Numbered from the stretch's first letter, positions 47,610-56,786 are shown. The stretch: 64,000 bases of DNA from Achromobacter sp. MFA1 R4 (GCF_900156745.1 NZ_LT707065.1:930001-994000); one strand, 5' to 3'. Program-made: numbers and translations. The notes: generated by a model not told the origin, from the letters alone.

Positions 47610-47711
47610 CGCGCAAGGCGGTGCCGGGCGGTGCAACGCGTCCGGCGCCAGCGACGCCGCGCCTGGACGCCGCCGTCGCGACGCCCCGGCGCGCTGACGG
47701 CGTGCTCAGGC

Positions 47712-47936
47712 TTATGGCGTGGCGCCAGGCCTGTCGTCCTCGCGGCGTTCCGCCTCTTCCTGCGCCTCCACATCCTCCAGCTCGACGCGGCGGGTGCAGC
47801 CGTGTTGAGCCGCGCACTGCTCCACCGCGCCGCCGCCTGTCACGCACGCATGGAACGCGAGCGCCGCGTCCACCGTGGCGAAGTGATAGGCATGGCCCTG
47901 CGCAAACGCAACTTTCCCTTCGACCGAACAATCCAT
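47712..47936 (-). CDS. Small Cys/His-containing protein, YHS-like
   Basis: The 74-residue protein starts MDCSVEGKVAF; a strong GGGAGG lies five bases upstream of the ATG, and third codon positions are GC-rich, so it is probably real. The N-terminal half (GHAYHFATVDAALAFHACV) loosely follows the YHS/TRASH pattern, and the centre has CAAQHGC. The C-terminus is acidic (EDVEAQEEAERREDD). It may bind a metal. It converges on the synthetase gene. Confidence 0.65.
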   Translation of the reverse strand: MDCSVEGKVAFAQGHAYHFATVDAALAFHACVTGGGAVEQCAAQHGCTRRVELEDVEAQEEAERREDDRPGATP

Positions 47937-48012
47937 GATGCCTCCCGATGCTAGGAAGCGGACATCCTATCGCGGCCTCGCCCCGGTGTCATGCCGCCTT
48001 GCCCGGCGATCG

Positions 48013-48062
48013 ACGCCCCCGGGTCAACGCCGCCGAGTCAACGCCCCCGGGTCAACGCCCCA
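48013..48062. repeat. 14-bp tandem repeat, about 3.5 copies
   Basis: ACGCCCCCGGGTCA at 48013, ACGCCGCCGAGTCA at 48027, ACGCCCCCGGGTCA at 48041, then a partial copy. Copies 1 and 3 are identical; copy 2 differs at two positions. It lies in the 236-base gap before the prephenate-dehydratase-like gene. Confidence 0.75.
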
Positions 48063-48172
48063 AACGCAGCAAAACAGCGGTATACAGATTCAACCCGCCT
48101 GTAGTCTCATAGCGTCTTGGCGGTCCATGACGTGTCGCGGCCGCCCGCGCCGCACACATCGAAGGTGACGAC

Positions 48173-49036
48173 ATGGCAAGAAAACTTCTCACGGCGGCAG
48201 CCGGTTTCATGATCGGGATGATGACGATGACCCCCAGTGTTGCTGGTTCCATTGGTTACCTGGGGCCGGCAGGCTCCTGGACCCATCAAGCGTGCCTGGA
48301 CCTGTTCGGGCCCGCCGATCTGGTCGCGCTGACCCGCGACGAACTGTTTTCCGGCTACGCATCGGGCACGCTGACACAGGCGTGCGTTCCCGTGACGACC
48401 TCGGTCGTCGGCGTCACGCCGTACCTGGACGCGGTCCTGGATCTGCCCAACGCGACCGTCGTCGGCGAATACCCCAAGATGCTGGGCTACAGCCTGTTGG
48501 CGCGGCCCGGCACGAAGCTGAAAGACATCCAGGAAGTGTTTGCCCATCCGGTCGCCTTCGAAGAGGTCAAACCCTGGCTCGACCGTGAAATGCCCGCCGT
48601 GCGGCGCACCGAGTCCGCAAGCGGCGGCGCGGCGGCCAAGACTGTCGCCGAAAGCGCCACCCTGGACAAGGCCTCCTTCGGGCCGAAAGTGGGCGCCGCC
48701 GTGTATGCGCTGGACGCGCTGGTCGATGGGATCGAGGAAGGACCGCACAATGTGACGCGCTGGTGGGTGCTGGGGAGAAACATCCCGGCGCCGAGCGGGC
48801 ATGACAAGACCTCGCTGGTGCTCTCCACCGCGGACGACGGCCTGAACGACGCGTTGCGCGCGCTCGTCCAAGCCAACGTGCAGGTGCTCACGATCTATGA
48901 ACGTCCCAGCAAAAAGACCCTGGATACGCATCGGTACCTGATCGACGTGGCGGGCCACGCCAGGCAGGAACCGCTGGCGACGGTATTGAAGGCGCACCCC
49001 GAATTCCGGCTGCTTGGTTCGTACCCCCGCCAGTAG
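48173..49036 (+). CDS. Exported prephenate dehydratase-like protein with ACT domain
   Basis: The 287-residue protein has a signal peptide (KLLTAAAGFMIGMMTM, cleavage near SVAG). The mature part begins GYLGPAGSWTHQA, the opening of the prephenate dehydratase fold. The equivalent of the catalytic TRF motif is TRWWVLGR (195-200). An ACT-like domain follows at about 211-287 (TSLVLSTADDGLNDAL, YERPSKK, LLGSYPRQ); ERPSKK matches the Phe-binding ESRP motif. Cytoplasmic PheA makes phenylpyruvate; an exported form with a changed motif is unusual. It lies 146 bases upstream of an autotransporter gene and may have its own promoter. Confidence 0.78.
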   Translation: MARKLLTAAAGFMIGMMTMTPSVAGSIGYLGPAGSWTHQACLDLFGPADLVALTRDELFSGYASGTLTQACVPVTTSVVGVTPYLDAVLDLPNATVVGEYPKMLGYSLLARPGTKLKDIQEVFAHPVAFEEVKPWLDREMPAVRRTESASGGAAAKTVAESATLDKASFGPKVGAAVYALDALVDGIEEGPHNVTRWWVLGRNIPAPSGHDKTSLVLSTADDGLNDALRALVQANVQVLTIYERPSKKTLDTHRYLIDVAGHARQEPLATVLKAHPEFRLLGSYPRQ

Positions 49037-49182
49037 GGCGCGCCGCCTCGCACGCTGCATCTGCGCGGGCACGCCAGCGCCCGCAGGGGTTCGCTGGGAC
49101 CGCTCAAGCTTAAGAAACCGCCGCGAAATGTCGTAGACGCCTGGAAAGGCGATGATCGCCGTCACTCCAAGATGGACACGAC

Positions 49183-51957
49183 ATGGCAAAAGGACGCTCC
49201 GGTTCCCTACCCTATGTTCGGACGCTTGCCGGACTGCTCTGCACCCTGAACTGCATGACGCCCGCGCGTGCGCAAGCCGTCTGGGGGACCGGCGAAATTG
49301 TGCCGTCCTTAGTACAAACGCCCGATTGGGTGATCGGCGGGGACCTCGTCGTGGGCGATTCGTCCGCGGGCGCCTTGACCATCGAAAACGGCGGCACGGT
49401 CGTGAACGACTGGGCGTACATCGGCAATCTGGCGGGCGGGGTCGGCACGATAACCGTGTCGGGCACGGACGGCAGCGGAAACGCCTCCACGTGGACGTCC
49501 TCCGGCGGGGTGTACATCGGCGCGCAATGGGGCAGCATCGGCAGCATGCTGATCCAGGACGGAGGCGTGGCCTCCGGCAGCTTCGCCAACATCGGCACCG
49601 ACAACGGCAGCGAGGGAACCGTCACCGTGACCGGCGCGGGGTCAGCCTGGACGCTTTCCACGCCCAGCGCATTCACGGTGGGGTTGTCCGGCCGCGGCAC
49701 GCTGGTCGTCGCGAACGGGGCGGCCGTGCATAGCGGTCAGGCAATCATCGGCTGGGATATCGGCGGCGACGGCCGCGTCTCGGTGACGGGACCTGGGACT
49801 GTGTGGGATCCCGCCAACAACATCTATGTCGGTTTCGACGGGACGGGCGATCTGAGCGTGCGCGACGGCGCAACGGTCAGCACCGCCGGATCCAGCGGCC
49901 CGGGCGCCGCGTCGACCCTCTACATCGGATACGGGGCGGGCGGCATCGGCACGGTGACCGTATCCAGCACCACCGCCGACATCGCGTCGCTCGGCGCGAC
50001 CGATCGCGTCTCGGTGGGCGTCGGCGGCGCCGGCACGCTGACCATCGGCAAGGGCGGCCTCGTGCGCGCCGGCAGCCACACGTGGATTGCCATCGACAGC
50101 ACCGCCACCGGCACGCTGAACCTGCAGGGCGATGCCACCGGCCGCGGCATTCTGGAAACCGGGTCCGTCATCAAGGGCGACGGCGCCGCCAATCTGTATC
50201 TCGATGGCGGCATCCTGCGCGCCACGCGCAGCACCGCGGATTTTCTGGTGGGCTTCTCCACCCAGGCCGTGGGCGCCGAAGGCGCCTGGTTCGACACCGA
50301 CACGCATGACGTGGGCGTCAATTCGGCCTTCTCCGGCACATCCAGCTTCAATAAGCTGGGCGCGGGCATCCTGACACTCGTGGCCGACAGTTCCGCATTC
50401 TCGGGAACCGCGCAGGTTCAGGCCGGGACGCTGCAAGTCGATGGCGCGCTGGGGGGACCGGTGCAAGTCGCGTCCGGGGCGCGGCTGACGGGTACCGGCC
50501 GGGTCGGCTCCACCGTCAATCGCGGCACGATCGCGCCGGGGCCGCGCACGGGCTTCGGCACGCTGACGATAGCCGGCGACTACGTCGCCGACGGCGGCAG
50601 CCTGGACATCAGGACCATGCTGGGCGACGACAACTCGCCGACCGACAGGCTGGTGATCACGGGCGGCACGGCCGGCGCGACACCGGTCAATGTGACCAAT
50701 GCCGCGGGCTCGGGCGCGGCGACCCAGCGCGGCATCCAGGTCGTGCAGGTGAACGGATTGTCGGCAGGCCAGTTCCAATTGGCCAATCCCGATTACGTCA
50801 TCGGCGGCCAGCCAGCCATCGTCGCTGGCGCCTACGGCTACGTCTTGCAGCAGGAACCCTCGGACGGCGGCTGGTATCTGCGCTCCTCGCTCAAGGACGT
50901 CACCGCGCCAGAGCCGGGCGGCGTCCCTCCCGTTCCGGGCGCCGAAGCGCCGGTCGTCCCTTCGGTTCCGCCCGGCGCGGGCGGCACGCCTGGCGCAGAG
51001 GAGCCCCTGCTGTATCAGCCCGGCGTCCCGGTATATGAGGCCTATGCCAATACGCTGCTGTTGTTGAGCCAGCCAGCCACCTTGCGCCAGCGCGTCGGCA
51101 ATCGCCACTATGATCCCGCCGACTCGAAACGCGACGGCGCCTGGATGCGGCTGGAGGGCACGGGCGGCCAGTTCAAGCCTTCCGTCTCCACCACGCTGGG
51201 GCGCCAGAACATGGACGGCTGGAAAGCCCAGTTCGGCATCGATCGCAACCTTTTTGCGGACCAGGACGCATCGCGCCTGGTGGCCGGACTGACGATGCAC
51301 TACGGCTCGGCCAACACGCGCGCCTCCTCGACCTTCGGCAACGGGAGCATCGCCACGACGTCCTACGGCGTGGCGACGACCCTGACCTGGTACGGTAAAG
51401 ATGGCGCGTACGTCGACGCGCAGGCGCAGGCGAACCTGTTCGACAGCGACCTGCGCTCCAACCTCGCAGGTAAGCTGAAAGACGGCCAGGCGGCGCACAG
51501 TTACGTGCTCAGTGTCGAAGCCGGCAAGGCGTTTTCCCTGGACGAGGGCTTCGCGCTGGTCCCCCAGGCCCAGTTGAGCTACGTGACGGCGCACTTCGGC
51601 AGCTTTGACGACACGTTCGGTGCCCGCATCGACAGCGACAAGAACAACAGCCTGGCGGGGCGTCTCGGCCTGGCGCTGGACTACAAGCGATCCTGGCGGG
51701 ACGGGCGCGGCCGGTCGCAGCAGGCAAGCTACTACGGCATCGTCAACCTCAAGCACGAATTCCTGGACGGCAGCCGGATGCACGTGGCCGATGTGCCGGT
51801 GGACAGCCGGCTGCGACGCACCTGGGGCGGAATCAGCATCGGCATGAACCATCGCCACGACGAACGCTACGACTTCTATGGCGAAGTGGCCGCCGATGCC
51901 GATTTCGCCGGCAGCTACGCACTGAGCGCGATGGCGGGGATCCGAATCGCGTTCTAG
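49183..51957 (+). CDS. Type Va autotransporter with T5SS/PEP-CTERM-type repeats
   Basis: The 924-residue protein has a signal peptide ending ARAQA. The passenger (about 35-560) is built of Gly-rich strand repeats of roughly 45 residues (YIGNLAGGVGTITVSG, NIGTDNGSEGTVTVTGAGS, IGWDIGGDGRVSVTGPGT, YIGYGAGGIGTVTVSS), the pattern called T5SS/PEP-CTERM-associated repeats. An autotransporter-associated strand segment (FNKLGAGILTL) and a Pro/Gly linker near 580-620 follow. The C-terminal 300 residues form the autotransporter beta-barrel (DGAWMRLEGTGGQ to SAMAGIRIAF), ending in Phe as barrel proteins do. No protease or lipase motif was seen in the passenger, so adhesion is the simplest guess. Confidence 0.92.
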   Translation: MAKGRSGSLPYVRTLAGLLCTLNCMTPARAQAVWGTGEIVPSLVQTPDWVIGGDLVVGDSSAGALTIENGGTVVNDWAYIGNLAGGVGTITVSGTDGSGNASTWTSSGGVYIGAQWGSIGSMLIQDGGVASGSFANIGTDNGSEGTVTVTGAGSAWTLSTPSAFTVGLSGRGTLVVANGAAVHSGQAIIGWDIGGDGRVSVTGPGTVWDPANNIYVGFDGTGDLSVRDGATVSTAGSSGPGAASTLYIGYGAGGIGTVTVSSTTADIASLGATDRVSVGVGGAGTLTIGKGGLVRAGSHTWIAIDSTATGTLNLQGDATGRGILETGSVIKGDGAANLYLDGGILRATRSTADFLVGFSTQAVGAEGAWFDTDTHDVGVNSAFSGTSSFNKLGAGILTLVADSSAFSGTAQVQAGTLQVDGALGGPVQVASGARLTGTGRVGSTVNRGTIAPGPRTGFGTLTIAGDYVADGGSLDIRTMLGDDNSPTDRLVITGGTAGATPVNVTNAAGSGAATQRGIQVVQVNGLSAGQFQLANPDYVIGGQPAIVAGAYGYVLQQEPSDGGWYLRSSLKDVTAPEPGGVPPVPGAEAPVVPSVPPGAGGTPGAEEPLLYQPGVPVYEAYANTLLLLSQPATLRQRVGNRHYDPADSKRDGAWMRLEGTGGQFKPSVSTTLGRQNMDGWKAQFGIDRNLFADQDASRLVAGLTMHYGSANTRASSTFGNGSIATTSYGVATTLTWYGKDGAYVDAQAQANLFDSDLRSNLAGKLKDGQAAHSYVLSVEAGKAFSLDEGFALVPQAQLSYVTAHFGSFDDTFGARIDSDKNNSLAGRLGLALDYKRSWRDGRGRSQQASYYGIVNLKHEFLDGSRMHVADVPVDSRLRRTWGGISIGMNHRHDERYDFYGEVAADADFAGSYALSAMAGIRIAF

Positions 51958-52006
51958 GCCCGTGGATTGTTGCGCGCACGCCGCGTCACCCCACCCGCCC
52001 TACTCT

Positions 52007-52032
52007 AATTAATAGTATTTCTTATTCGCATT
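52007..52032. promoter_or_regulatory. Candidate Fur box upstream of the FecI-type sigma gene
   Basis: The AT-rich AATAGTATTTCTTATTCGCAT region resembles the A/T-rich Fur consensus and lies just before a fecI-type gene, where a Fur site is normal. The match is partial. Confidence 0.45.
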
Positions 52033-52051
52033 GGGTAGACTGCAGGGCATC

Positions 52052-52561
52052 TTGCAATCTTCCGACTCCCTTTCCCTCCCCGCGGTCGAGCAGCTGTATC
52101 GCCACCACCATGGCTGGCTGCAAGGCTGGCTCCATCGCAAGCTGGGCGACAGCGGCGACGCGGCCGATCTGGCGCAGGACACGTTCGTGCGGCTGATGGC
52201 GGCGCGCCGGCCGCCCGTGCTGCGGGAGGAACCGCGCGCGCTGATCACGCATATCGCCAAGGGCCTGCTGGTCGACCATTGGCGGCGCCGGGCGGTGCAG
52301 CAGGCGTATCTGGACGCCATCGCACACCTGCCCGAGCCGCAGGTGCCGTCTCCGGAAACCGGCCTCATGATCGTGCAGACGCTGGTGGCGGTCGACGCCA
52401 TGCTGCAGCGCCTGCCCGCTGCCACGCGCGACCTGTTCCTGCTCGCCCAGCTCGATGGGCTGACGCTGCAGGAGCTTTCCGAGCGGACCGGCAAACCCGT
52501 GATTACGGTGCGCCGCCATCTGCGCAAGGCCCTGATGGCCTGCATGACGGCCGCAGAATGA
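52052..52561 (+). CDS. FecI-family iron-starvation ECF sigma factor
   Basis: About 169 residues from the TTG at 52052, with AGGGC before it; an in-frame TTG at 52031 lacks a ribosome-binding site. Region 2 is EQLYRHHHGWLQGWLHRKL and DAADLAQDTFVRLM, which is diagnostic for FecI-type factors, with the linker RALITHIAKGLLVDHWRRR. Region 4 is LPAATRDLFLLAQLDGLTL, ELSERTGKPVITVRRHLRKAL. It activates the downstream receptor gene when the FecR partner relays ligand binding. The stop overlaps the fecR-type start (ATGA). Confidence 0.93.
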   Translation: MQSSDSLSLPAVEQLYRHHHGWLQGWLHRKLGDSGDAADLAQDTFVRLMAARRPPVLREEPRALITHIAKGLLVDHWRRRAVQQAYLDAIAHLPEPQVPSPETGLMIVQTLVAVDAMLQRLPAATRDLFLLAQLDGLTLQELSERTGKPVITVRRHLRKALMACMTAAE

Positions 52562-53508
52562 CCGCGCCGGGCGACGCACTGCTCGAGGAAGCGGCCGACT
52601 GGGTGATCCGGCTGCGCTACGAACCCGCCGATGCGGTCACCCGGCGGGCGTTCGAGCGTTGGCTCTCGCAGGGCGAGGCCCATGCGCAGGCCTGGGCACG
52701 CGCCGAACAGGTGCTGGGCGCGTTCGACGGTCTGCCCGCGCCGATCGGACATCGCGTGCTGCGCGCCACCCGCAAGCGCCAGGGCCGGCGCGCCGTCCTG
52801 CGCGCGGCGCTGGGGCTGGGCGTCGTCGCGCCGGCCGGCTGGATCGCCTGGCGCGAGGCGCCCGCCTGGCGGGCCGATCTGCGCACCGCCGCGGGCGAAC
52901 AACTGACACGCATGCTCGACGACGGCACGCGGCTGGTCCTGAACAGCGGCAGCGCCGTCGATGTGCGTTACGGAACCGCCGAGCGCCGCCTGGTGTTGGT
53001 CTCGGGCGAGGTGCTGGTGACCACCGGACAGGAACAGCAGCCCGCGTATCGGCCGTTTGTGGTGCAGACCCCGCAGGGCGAGGTGCAGGCGTTGGGCACG
53101 CGCTTCTCGGTGCGCCTGGTCGACGACCGCACCGAGATCATGGTGTTCGAGCACGCGGTGCTGGCGCGCCCGGCGCACGCCGCGCCCTTGCGCATCGACG
53201 CGGGCCAGCGGGGCAGCTTCACGCTCGCCCGGGCCGGCGCGCTGGCGCCGGTGGACGACAGCGCGGCGCTCTGGGAGCAAGGCATGCTGGTCGTGCGCGA
53301 CCAGCGCCTTGCCGATGTGGTGGCGGAGCTGGCGCGTCATCGCCCGGGGTTTCTGCGCTGCGATCCCGAGGTCGCCGACCTGCGGGTGTCGGGCGCGCTG
53401 TCGCTGCGCGATACCGATGCGGCCCTGCGCGCCCTGGCGGAACGCCTGCCGATCGCCGTGCAGCGCCTTACCCGGTACTGGGTCTCGGTCGGACCGGCCG
53501 ACGCATGA
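52558..53508 (+). CDS. FecR-family anti-sigma regulator
   Basis: The 316-residue protein has an N-terminal sigma-binding domain with AADWVIRLRYEPAD and AFERWLSQGEAHAQAWARAEQVL (in parts), a membrane segment near 80-98 (AALGLGVVAPAGWIAW) and a periplasmic FecR domain (RTAAGEQLTRMLDDGTRLVLNSGSAVDV, VVQTPQGEVQALGTRFSVR, in parts). The C-terminal STN-like end (PGFLRCDPEVADLRVSGALS) contacts the receptor's N-terminal domain. The ATG overlaps the sigma stop. It transmits the occupied-receptor signal to the FecI-type factor. Confidence 0.94.
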   Translation: MTAPGDALLEEAADWVIRLRYEPADAVTRRAFERWLSQGEAHAQAWARAEQVLGAFDGLPAPIGHRVLRATRKRQGRRAVLRAALGLGVVAPAGWIAWREAPAWRADLRTAAGEQLTRMLDDGTRLVLNSGSAVDVRYGTAERRLVLVSGEVLVTTGQEQQPAYRPFVVQTPQGEVQALGTRFSVRLVDDRTEIMVFEHAVLARPAHAAPLRIDAGQRGSFTLARAGALAPVDDSAALWEQGMLVVRDQRLADVVAELARHRPGFLRCDPEVADLRVSGALSLRDTDAALRALAERLPIAVQRLTRYWVSVGPADA

Positions 53509-53633
53509 GCGGCCGCGTGAAAAATATTTTGCGTCCAGGTGATCACTTTTCCGCCGTCGTGCGGAGTAGGAAGTAAGACCGCATCAAGGGGATGCGGGCG
53601 CTTCTTGCTTGACGATGAAAGGATGAAAGAGTG

Positions 53634-56063
53634 ATGGCACGTGTACGCGCAGCGCGGGGCAGCGGATCCCGCAAGGCATTGATCTGGTCGGCGGTCTGGT
53701 GCACGGCCATGGCAAGCGCGACGGCGGGCGCCCAGTCCGCGGCGCAGCCCGGCGCGGCAACGGCCGCGCAGGCGCGCACCGTCGCAATCGCAGCGGGTCC
53801 GCTCGATGCCGTGCTGGCGCGATACGCGGCCGCGGCGGGCGTGCAGATCGTCTACGACCCCGCCTGGCTGGCTGGCCGCCAGAGCCCGGGCCTCTCGGGC
53901 GAGATGAGCGTGCAGCAGGGCTTTGACCGCCTGCTGGCGGGCACCGGCTACCGCGCCGTCCCCACCGCGGCAGGCACCTATGCCCTGCAGGCCGCCCCGC
54001 AAAGCGGCATCGCGCAATTGGAACCCGTGACCGTGACCGGCACCGCCGAACGCGCCACCAGCGAAGGAACGGGCTCGTACGCCACCCGCGCGGTCACGAT
54101 CGGCAAGGGCACGCAGACGCTCAAGGAGATTCCGCAGTCGGTATCCGTCGTCACGCGCCAGCAGCTCGACGACCAGAACCTCAACAGCCTGTCGGACGCC
54201 ATGCGCAATGTCACCGGCATCACCGTCGAGACGCTCTCAAGCGACGGCAACATGTCCGGGTTCATTTCCCGCGGCTATACGCTCGACTCGATCCAGGTGG
54301 ACGGCATGCGCGCGCCGGCCGGCGCGGGCAACCTGTCGGCGGGCTTTGACCTTGCCATCTACGACCGCATCGAAGTGCTGCGCGGCCCCTCGGGTCTTTA
54401 TCAAGGCACCGGCGAGCCGGGCGGCAGCGTGAACCTTGTGCGCAAGCGCCCGCTGCAGGAATTCGCCTTTGGCGCGCAGGCCAGCGTGGGATCGTGGGAC
54501 TACTACCGCGCGGTGGCCGACCTGAGCACGCCGTTCGACAGCGAAGGCAAGCTCCGGGGCCGCTTCATCGCCGCCTACGAAGACCGCGGCTCGTTCGTGG
54601 ACCGCGTAAGTTCGGAACGCCCCACGCTCTACGGCATCATCGAGGCCGACCTCACCCCCAACACCACACTGGCCGCCGGCATCACGCAGCAACGCTCCAA
54701 CATTACGCCGGCGTTCGGCCTGCCGGCCTATGCCGATGGGTCGCTGCTCGACGTGCGCCGCAGCACCAATCTCAGCGCGGAATGGAACCACATCAAAGAG
54801 GAGACCACCGAGGTCTTCGCCGACCTGGAGCACCGGTTCGAAGGCGGCGGCTCGGTGAAGGCAAGCGTGTTCCACCGCGACACCGATACGCCGACGCGCG
54901 TGACCACCTGGCCCAATAAAGCCGTCGACCCGGTCACCGGCGACACCAACCTCATCGCCTGGTCGTACCGCAATCACTGGCAGACCACCGGCGCGGACGC
55001 CCACGTGAACCAGCCCTTCCAGGCATTCGGCCGCGAGCACAGCCTGCTGGTCGGCGCCGACTACAGCTACACGCACAAACAATTCAACTACGGCGGCGGC
55101 AGCATCTTCCCGACCAATGTGTACGAGCCGGTCATCAACATGCCCCAGCCCGAGATGGAGCAGGTCAACGGCAATGACGGGCGCACGAGCGAGTTCGGCC
55201 TCTACACGCGTGCCAACATCCAGGCGACCGACAATCTGAAGGTCATCGCGGGCGCCCGCCTGTCGTGGTGGAAGAACGACGCACGCAACGCCAACCAGTA
55301 CTTCGGCGACTTCAGCCAGACGACGACGCGCATCTCCGCCCGCCCCTCGCCCTATGCCGGGCTGGTCTACGAGTTCACGCCGCAGGTGTCCGCCTATGCC
55401 AGCTACACCAGCATCTTCCAGCCGCAGACCGAAATCGACGCGCAAGGCAACACGCTGTCGCCGCGCGTGGGACGCCAGATCGAAACCGGCCTGAAGGGCG
55501 CATTCATGGACGGTGCGCTCAACGCGCACGCCGCGCTGTTCCAGATCGTGGACCGCAACCGCGCGATGAGCGACCTGGACAACCCGATGTATTCGGTGGC
55601 GGCGGGCAAGGTGCGCAGCCAGGGCTTCGAGACCGAGGTCAGCGGCGCGCTGCTGCCGAACTGGGACATCGTGGCGGGCTATGCCTACACCCAGACCAAA
55701 TACCTCGAAGCGAACGAAGGCACGGAAGGCCTGTCGTACAGCACGATCACCCCGCGCCACGCCATCAACCTCTGGACCCGCTACCGCTTCACCCAGCCGG
55801 CGCTGCAGGGTTTCAGCGTGGGCACCGGCGTGCGCTGGAACAGCGGCAACTATCTGCGCAGCGGCAACGTGCGTTGGGACCAGGGCAGCTATGCGCTCGT
55901 CTCGGCCCAGATCGGCTATCGCTACAACCGCCATCTCGAGGGCACGCTGACGGTCGACAACCTGTTCGACCGCAAGTACTACGAAAAGCTCGGCGGCGCG
56001 TCGCGGCAGAACTACTACGGCCAACCGCGCAGCGTGATGCTGACGCTGCGCTATCAGTATTGA
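53634..56063 (+). CDS. TonB-dependent siderophore receptor, FpvA/FecA transducer type
   Basis: The outer-membrane receptor of about 809 residues starts at ATG 53634 (GTG three bases earlier is possible), with AAAGGATG upstream. Order: signal peptide ending TAGAQ, secretin/TonB short N-terminal (STN) domain at about 50-125 (IAAGPLDAVLARYAAAAGVQIVYD), TonB box-like EPVTVTG, plug domain (KEIPQSVSVVTRQQL, RGYTLDSIQVDGM, EVLRGPSGLYQGTGEPGG) and a 22-strand barrel ending LRYQY. The STN domain means it signals through the adjacent FecR/FecI pair. The ligand is a hydroxamate or catecholate siderophore by family, not identifiable further. Confidence 0.95.
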   Translation: MARVRAARGSGSRKALIWSAVWCTAMASATAGAQSAAQPGAATAAQARTVAIAAGPLDAVLARYAAAAGVQIVYDPAWLAGRQSPGLSGEMSVQQGFDRLLAGTGYRAVPTAAGTYALQAAPQSGIAQLEPVTVTGTAERATSEGTGSYATRAVTIGKGTQTLKEIPQSVSVVTRQQLDDQNLNSLSDAMRNVTGITVETLSSDGNMSGFISRGYTLDSIQVDGMRAPAGAGNLSAGFDLAIYDRIEVLRGPSGLYQGTGEPGGSVNLVRKRPLQEFAFGAQASVGSWDYYRAVADLSTPFDSEGKLRGRFIAAYEDRGSFVDRVSSERPTLYGIIEADLTPNTTLAAGITQQRSNITPAFGLPAYADGSLLDVRRSTNLSAEWNHIKEETTEVFADLEHRFEGGGSVKASVFHRDTDTPTRVTTWPNKAVDPVTGDTNLIAWSYRNHWQTTGADAHVNQPFQAFGREHSLLVGADYSYTHKQFNYGGGSIFPTNVYEPVINMPQPEMEQVNGNDGRTSEFGLYTRANIQATDNLKVIAGARLSWWKNDARNANQYFGDFSQTTTRISARPSPYAGLVYEFTPQVSAYASYTSIFQPQTEIDAQGNTLSPRVGRQIETGLKGAFMDGALNAHAALFQIVDRNRAMSDLDNPMYSVAAGKVRSQGFETEVSGALLPNWDIVAGYAYTQTKYLEANEGTEGLSYSTITPRHAINLWTRYRFTQPALQGFSVGTGVRWNSGNYLRSGNVRWDQGSYALVSAQIGYRYNRHLEGTLTVDNLFDRKYYEKLGGASRQNYYGQPRSVMLTLRYQY

Positions 56064-56069
56064 GGCAGT

Positions 56070-56786
56070 TCAGCCGGCAAGGCCGGGCGGGCGCTTCCGG
56101 GCGCCCGCCCGGCGGCGATACCACCACGTGAGTCCCGCCCACACCAGGGCCCACACGCCCAGGATCGCGGCGTAGAAAGGCCAGAAGATAAAGGCCGACA
56201 CGTCGTCCCAGCCGGCCGCGGTACGCTTCAGGCCGATGGGCGCGCTGATTTCCAGTTCGATCTTTTCGCCCAGCAGCGCGGGCCCGGCCTCTAGCACCGT
56301 GAAGGTGAGATGCGAGGTTCCCTTCGCCAGTGCGGGGAACGGCGGCGCGCTCTCACGCGCCGCGCCATCGGCATGGATTTCAGGCCAGAGCTTGCGGTAG
56401 AAATGGGTGGCGCTGGCAGCGCTGCGCGGGGCCGCGACAAGGACCACGTCCAACCCCTTGCCGTCGCGCACCCGGATCCGCACCGGCTCTCCCGGGTTGG
56501 TGAAGCGCGGCGACGCGTCCCCCGCGCCCGCCCGGGTCGAATACTCCCCCAGTTCGGGCCGCTCCCGGCCCATCGGGCCGCCAAAGCGCGCCTCCATCCA
56601 CAGCGGCGCTTCGCGGATGCGGTAAACCTCGGCCTGCGCGGTCTGCCCGGGCGCAAGGGTGATCGGCGTCAGCGTCGCGTCGGCGGACGGTATGTACCGC
56701 AGCATGCCCAGCGCGAACCACGCCATGGCGGCCAGCCAAAGCCCCCACCCCACCGCCAACGACAGCTTGAAGAACGTGCGCCACAT
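56070..56786 (-). CDS. Membrane protein with DUF3592-like layout, unknown function
   Basis: About 238 residues from MWRTFFKLSLAV; an upstream ATG at 56843 (MPAFDFAYA) is an alternative. A membrane segment near residues 8-30 is followed by a beta-rich domain outside the membrane (ITLAPGQTAQAEVYRIRE, WMEARFGGPMGRERPELGEYS, LTFTVLEAGPALLGEKIELEI) and a second membrane segment near 200-222. A basic tail follows. No family is recognised with confidence. Its last codons lie in a 13-bp stem hairpin shared with the convergent receptor gene. Confidence 0.7.
   Translation of the reverse strand: MWRTFFKLSLAVGWGLWLAAMAWFALGMLRYIPSADATLTPITLAPGQTAQAEVYRIREAPLWMEARFGGPMGRERPELGEYSTRAGAGDASPRFTNPGEPVRIRVRDGKGLDVVLVAAPRSAASATHFYRKLWPEIHADGAARESAPPFPALAKGTSHLTFTVLEAGPALLGEKIELEISAPIGLKRTAAGWDDVSAFIFWPFYAAILGVWALVWAGLTWWYRRRAGARKRPPGLAG
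56082..56113. terminator. Strong GC hairpin between convergent genes
   Basis: GCCGGGCGGGCGC (56082-56094) and GCGCCCGCCCGGC (56101-56113) form a perfect 13-bp stem with a 6-base loop, 18 bases after the receptor stop and inside the 3' end of the minus-strand gene. No T-tract follows, so it may attenuate rather than terminate cleanly. Confidence 0.5.

Noticed and set aside
52031..52051. TTG at 52031 as start of the FecI-type sigma gene
   Set aside because: It has no Shine-Dalgarno sequence and overlaps the candidate Fur box; the TTG at 52052 has AGGGC before it and gives the usual family N-terminus.
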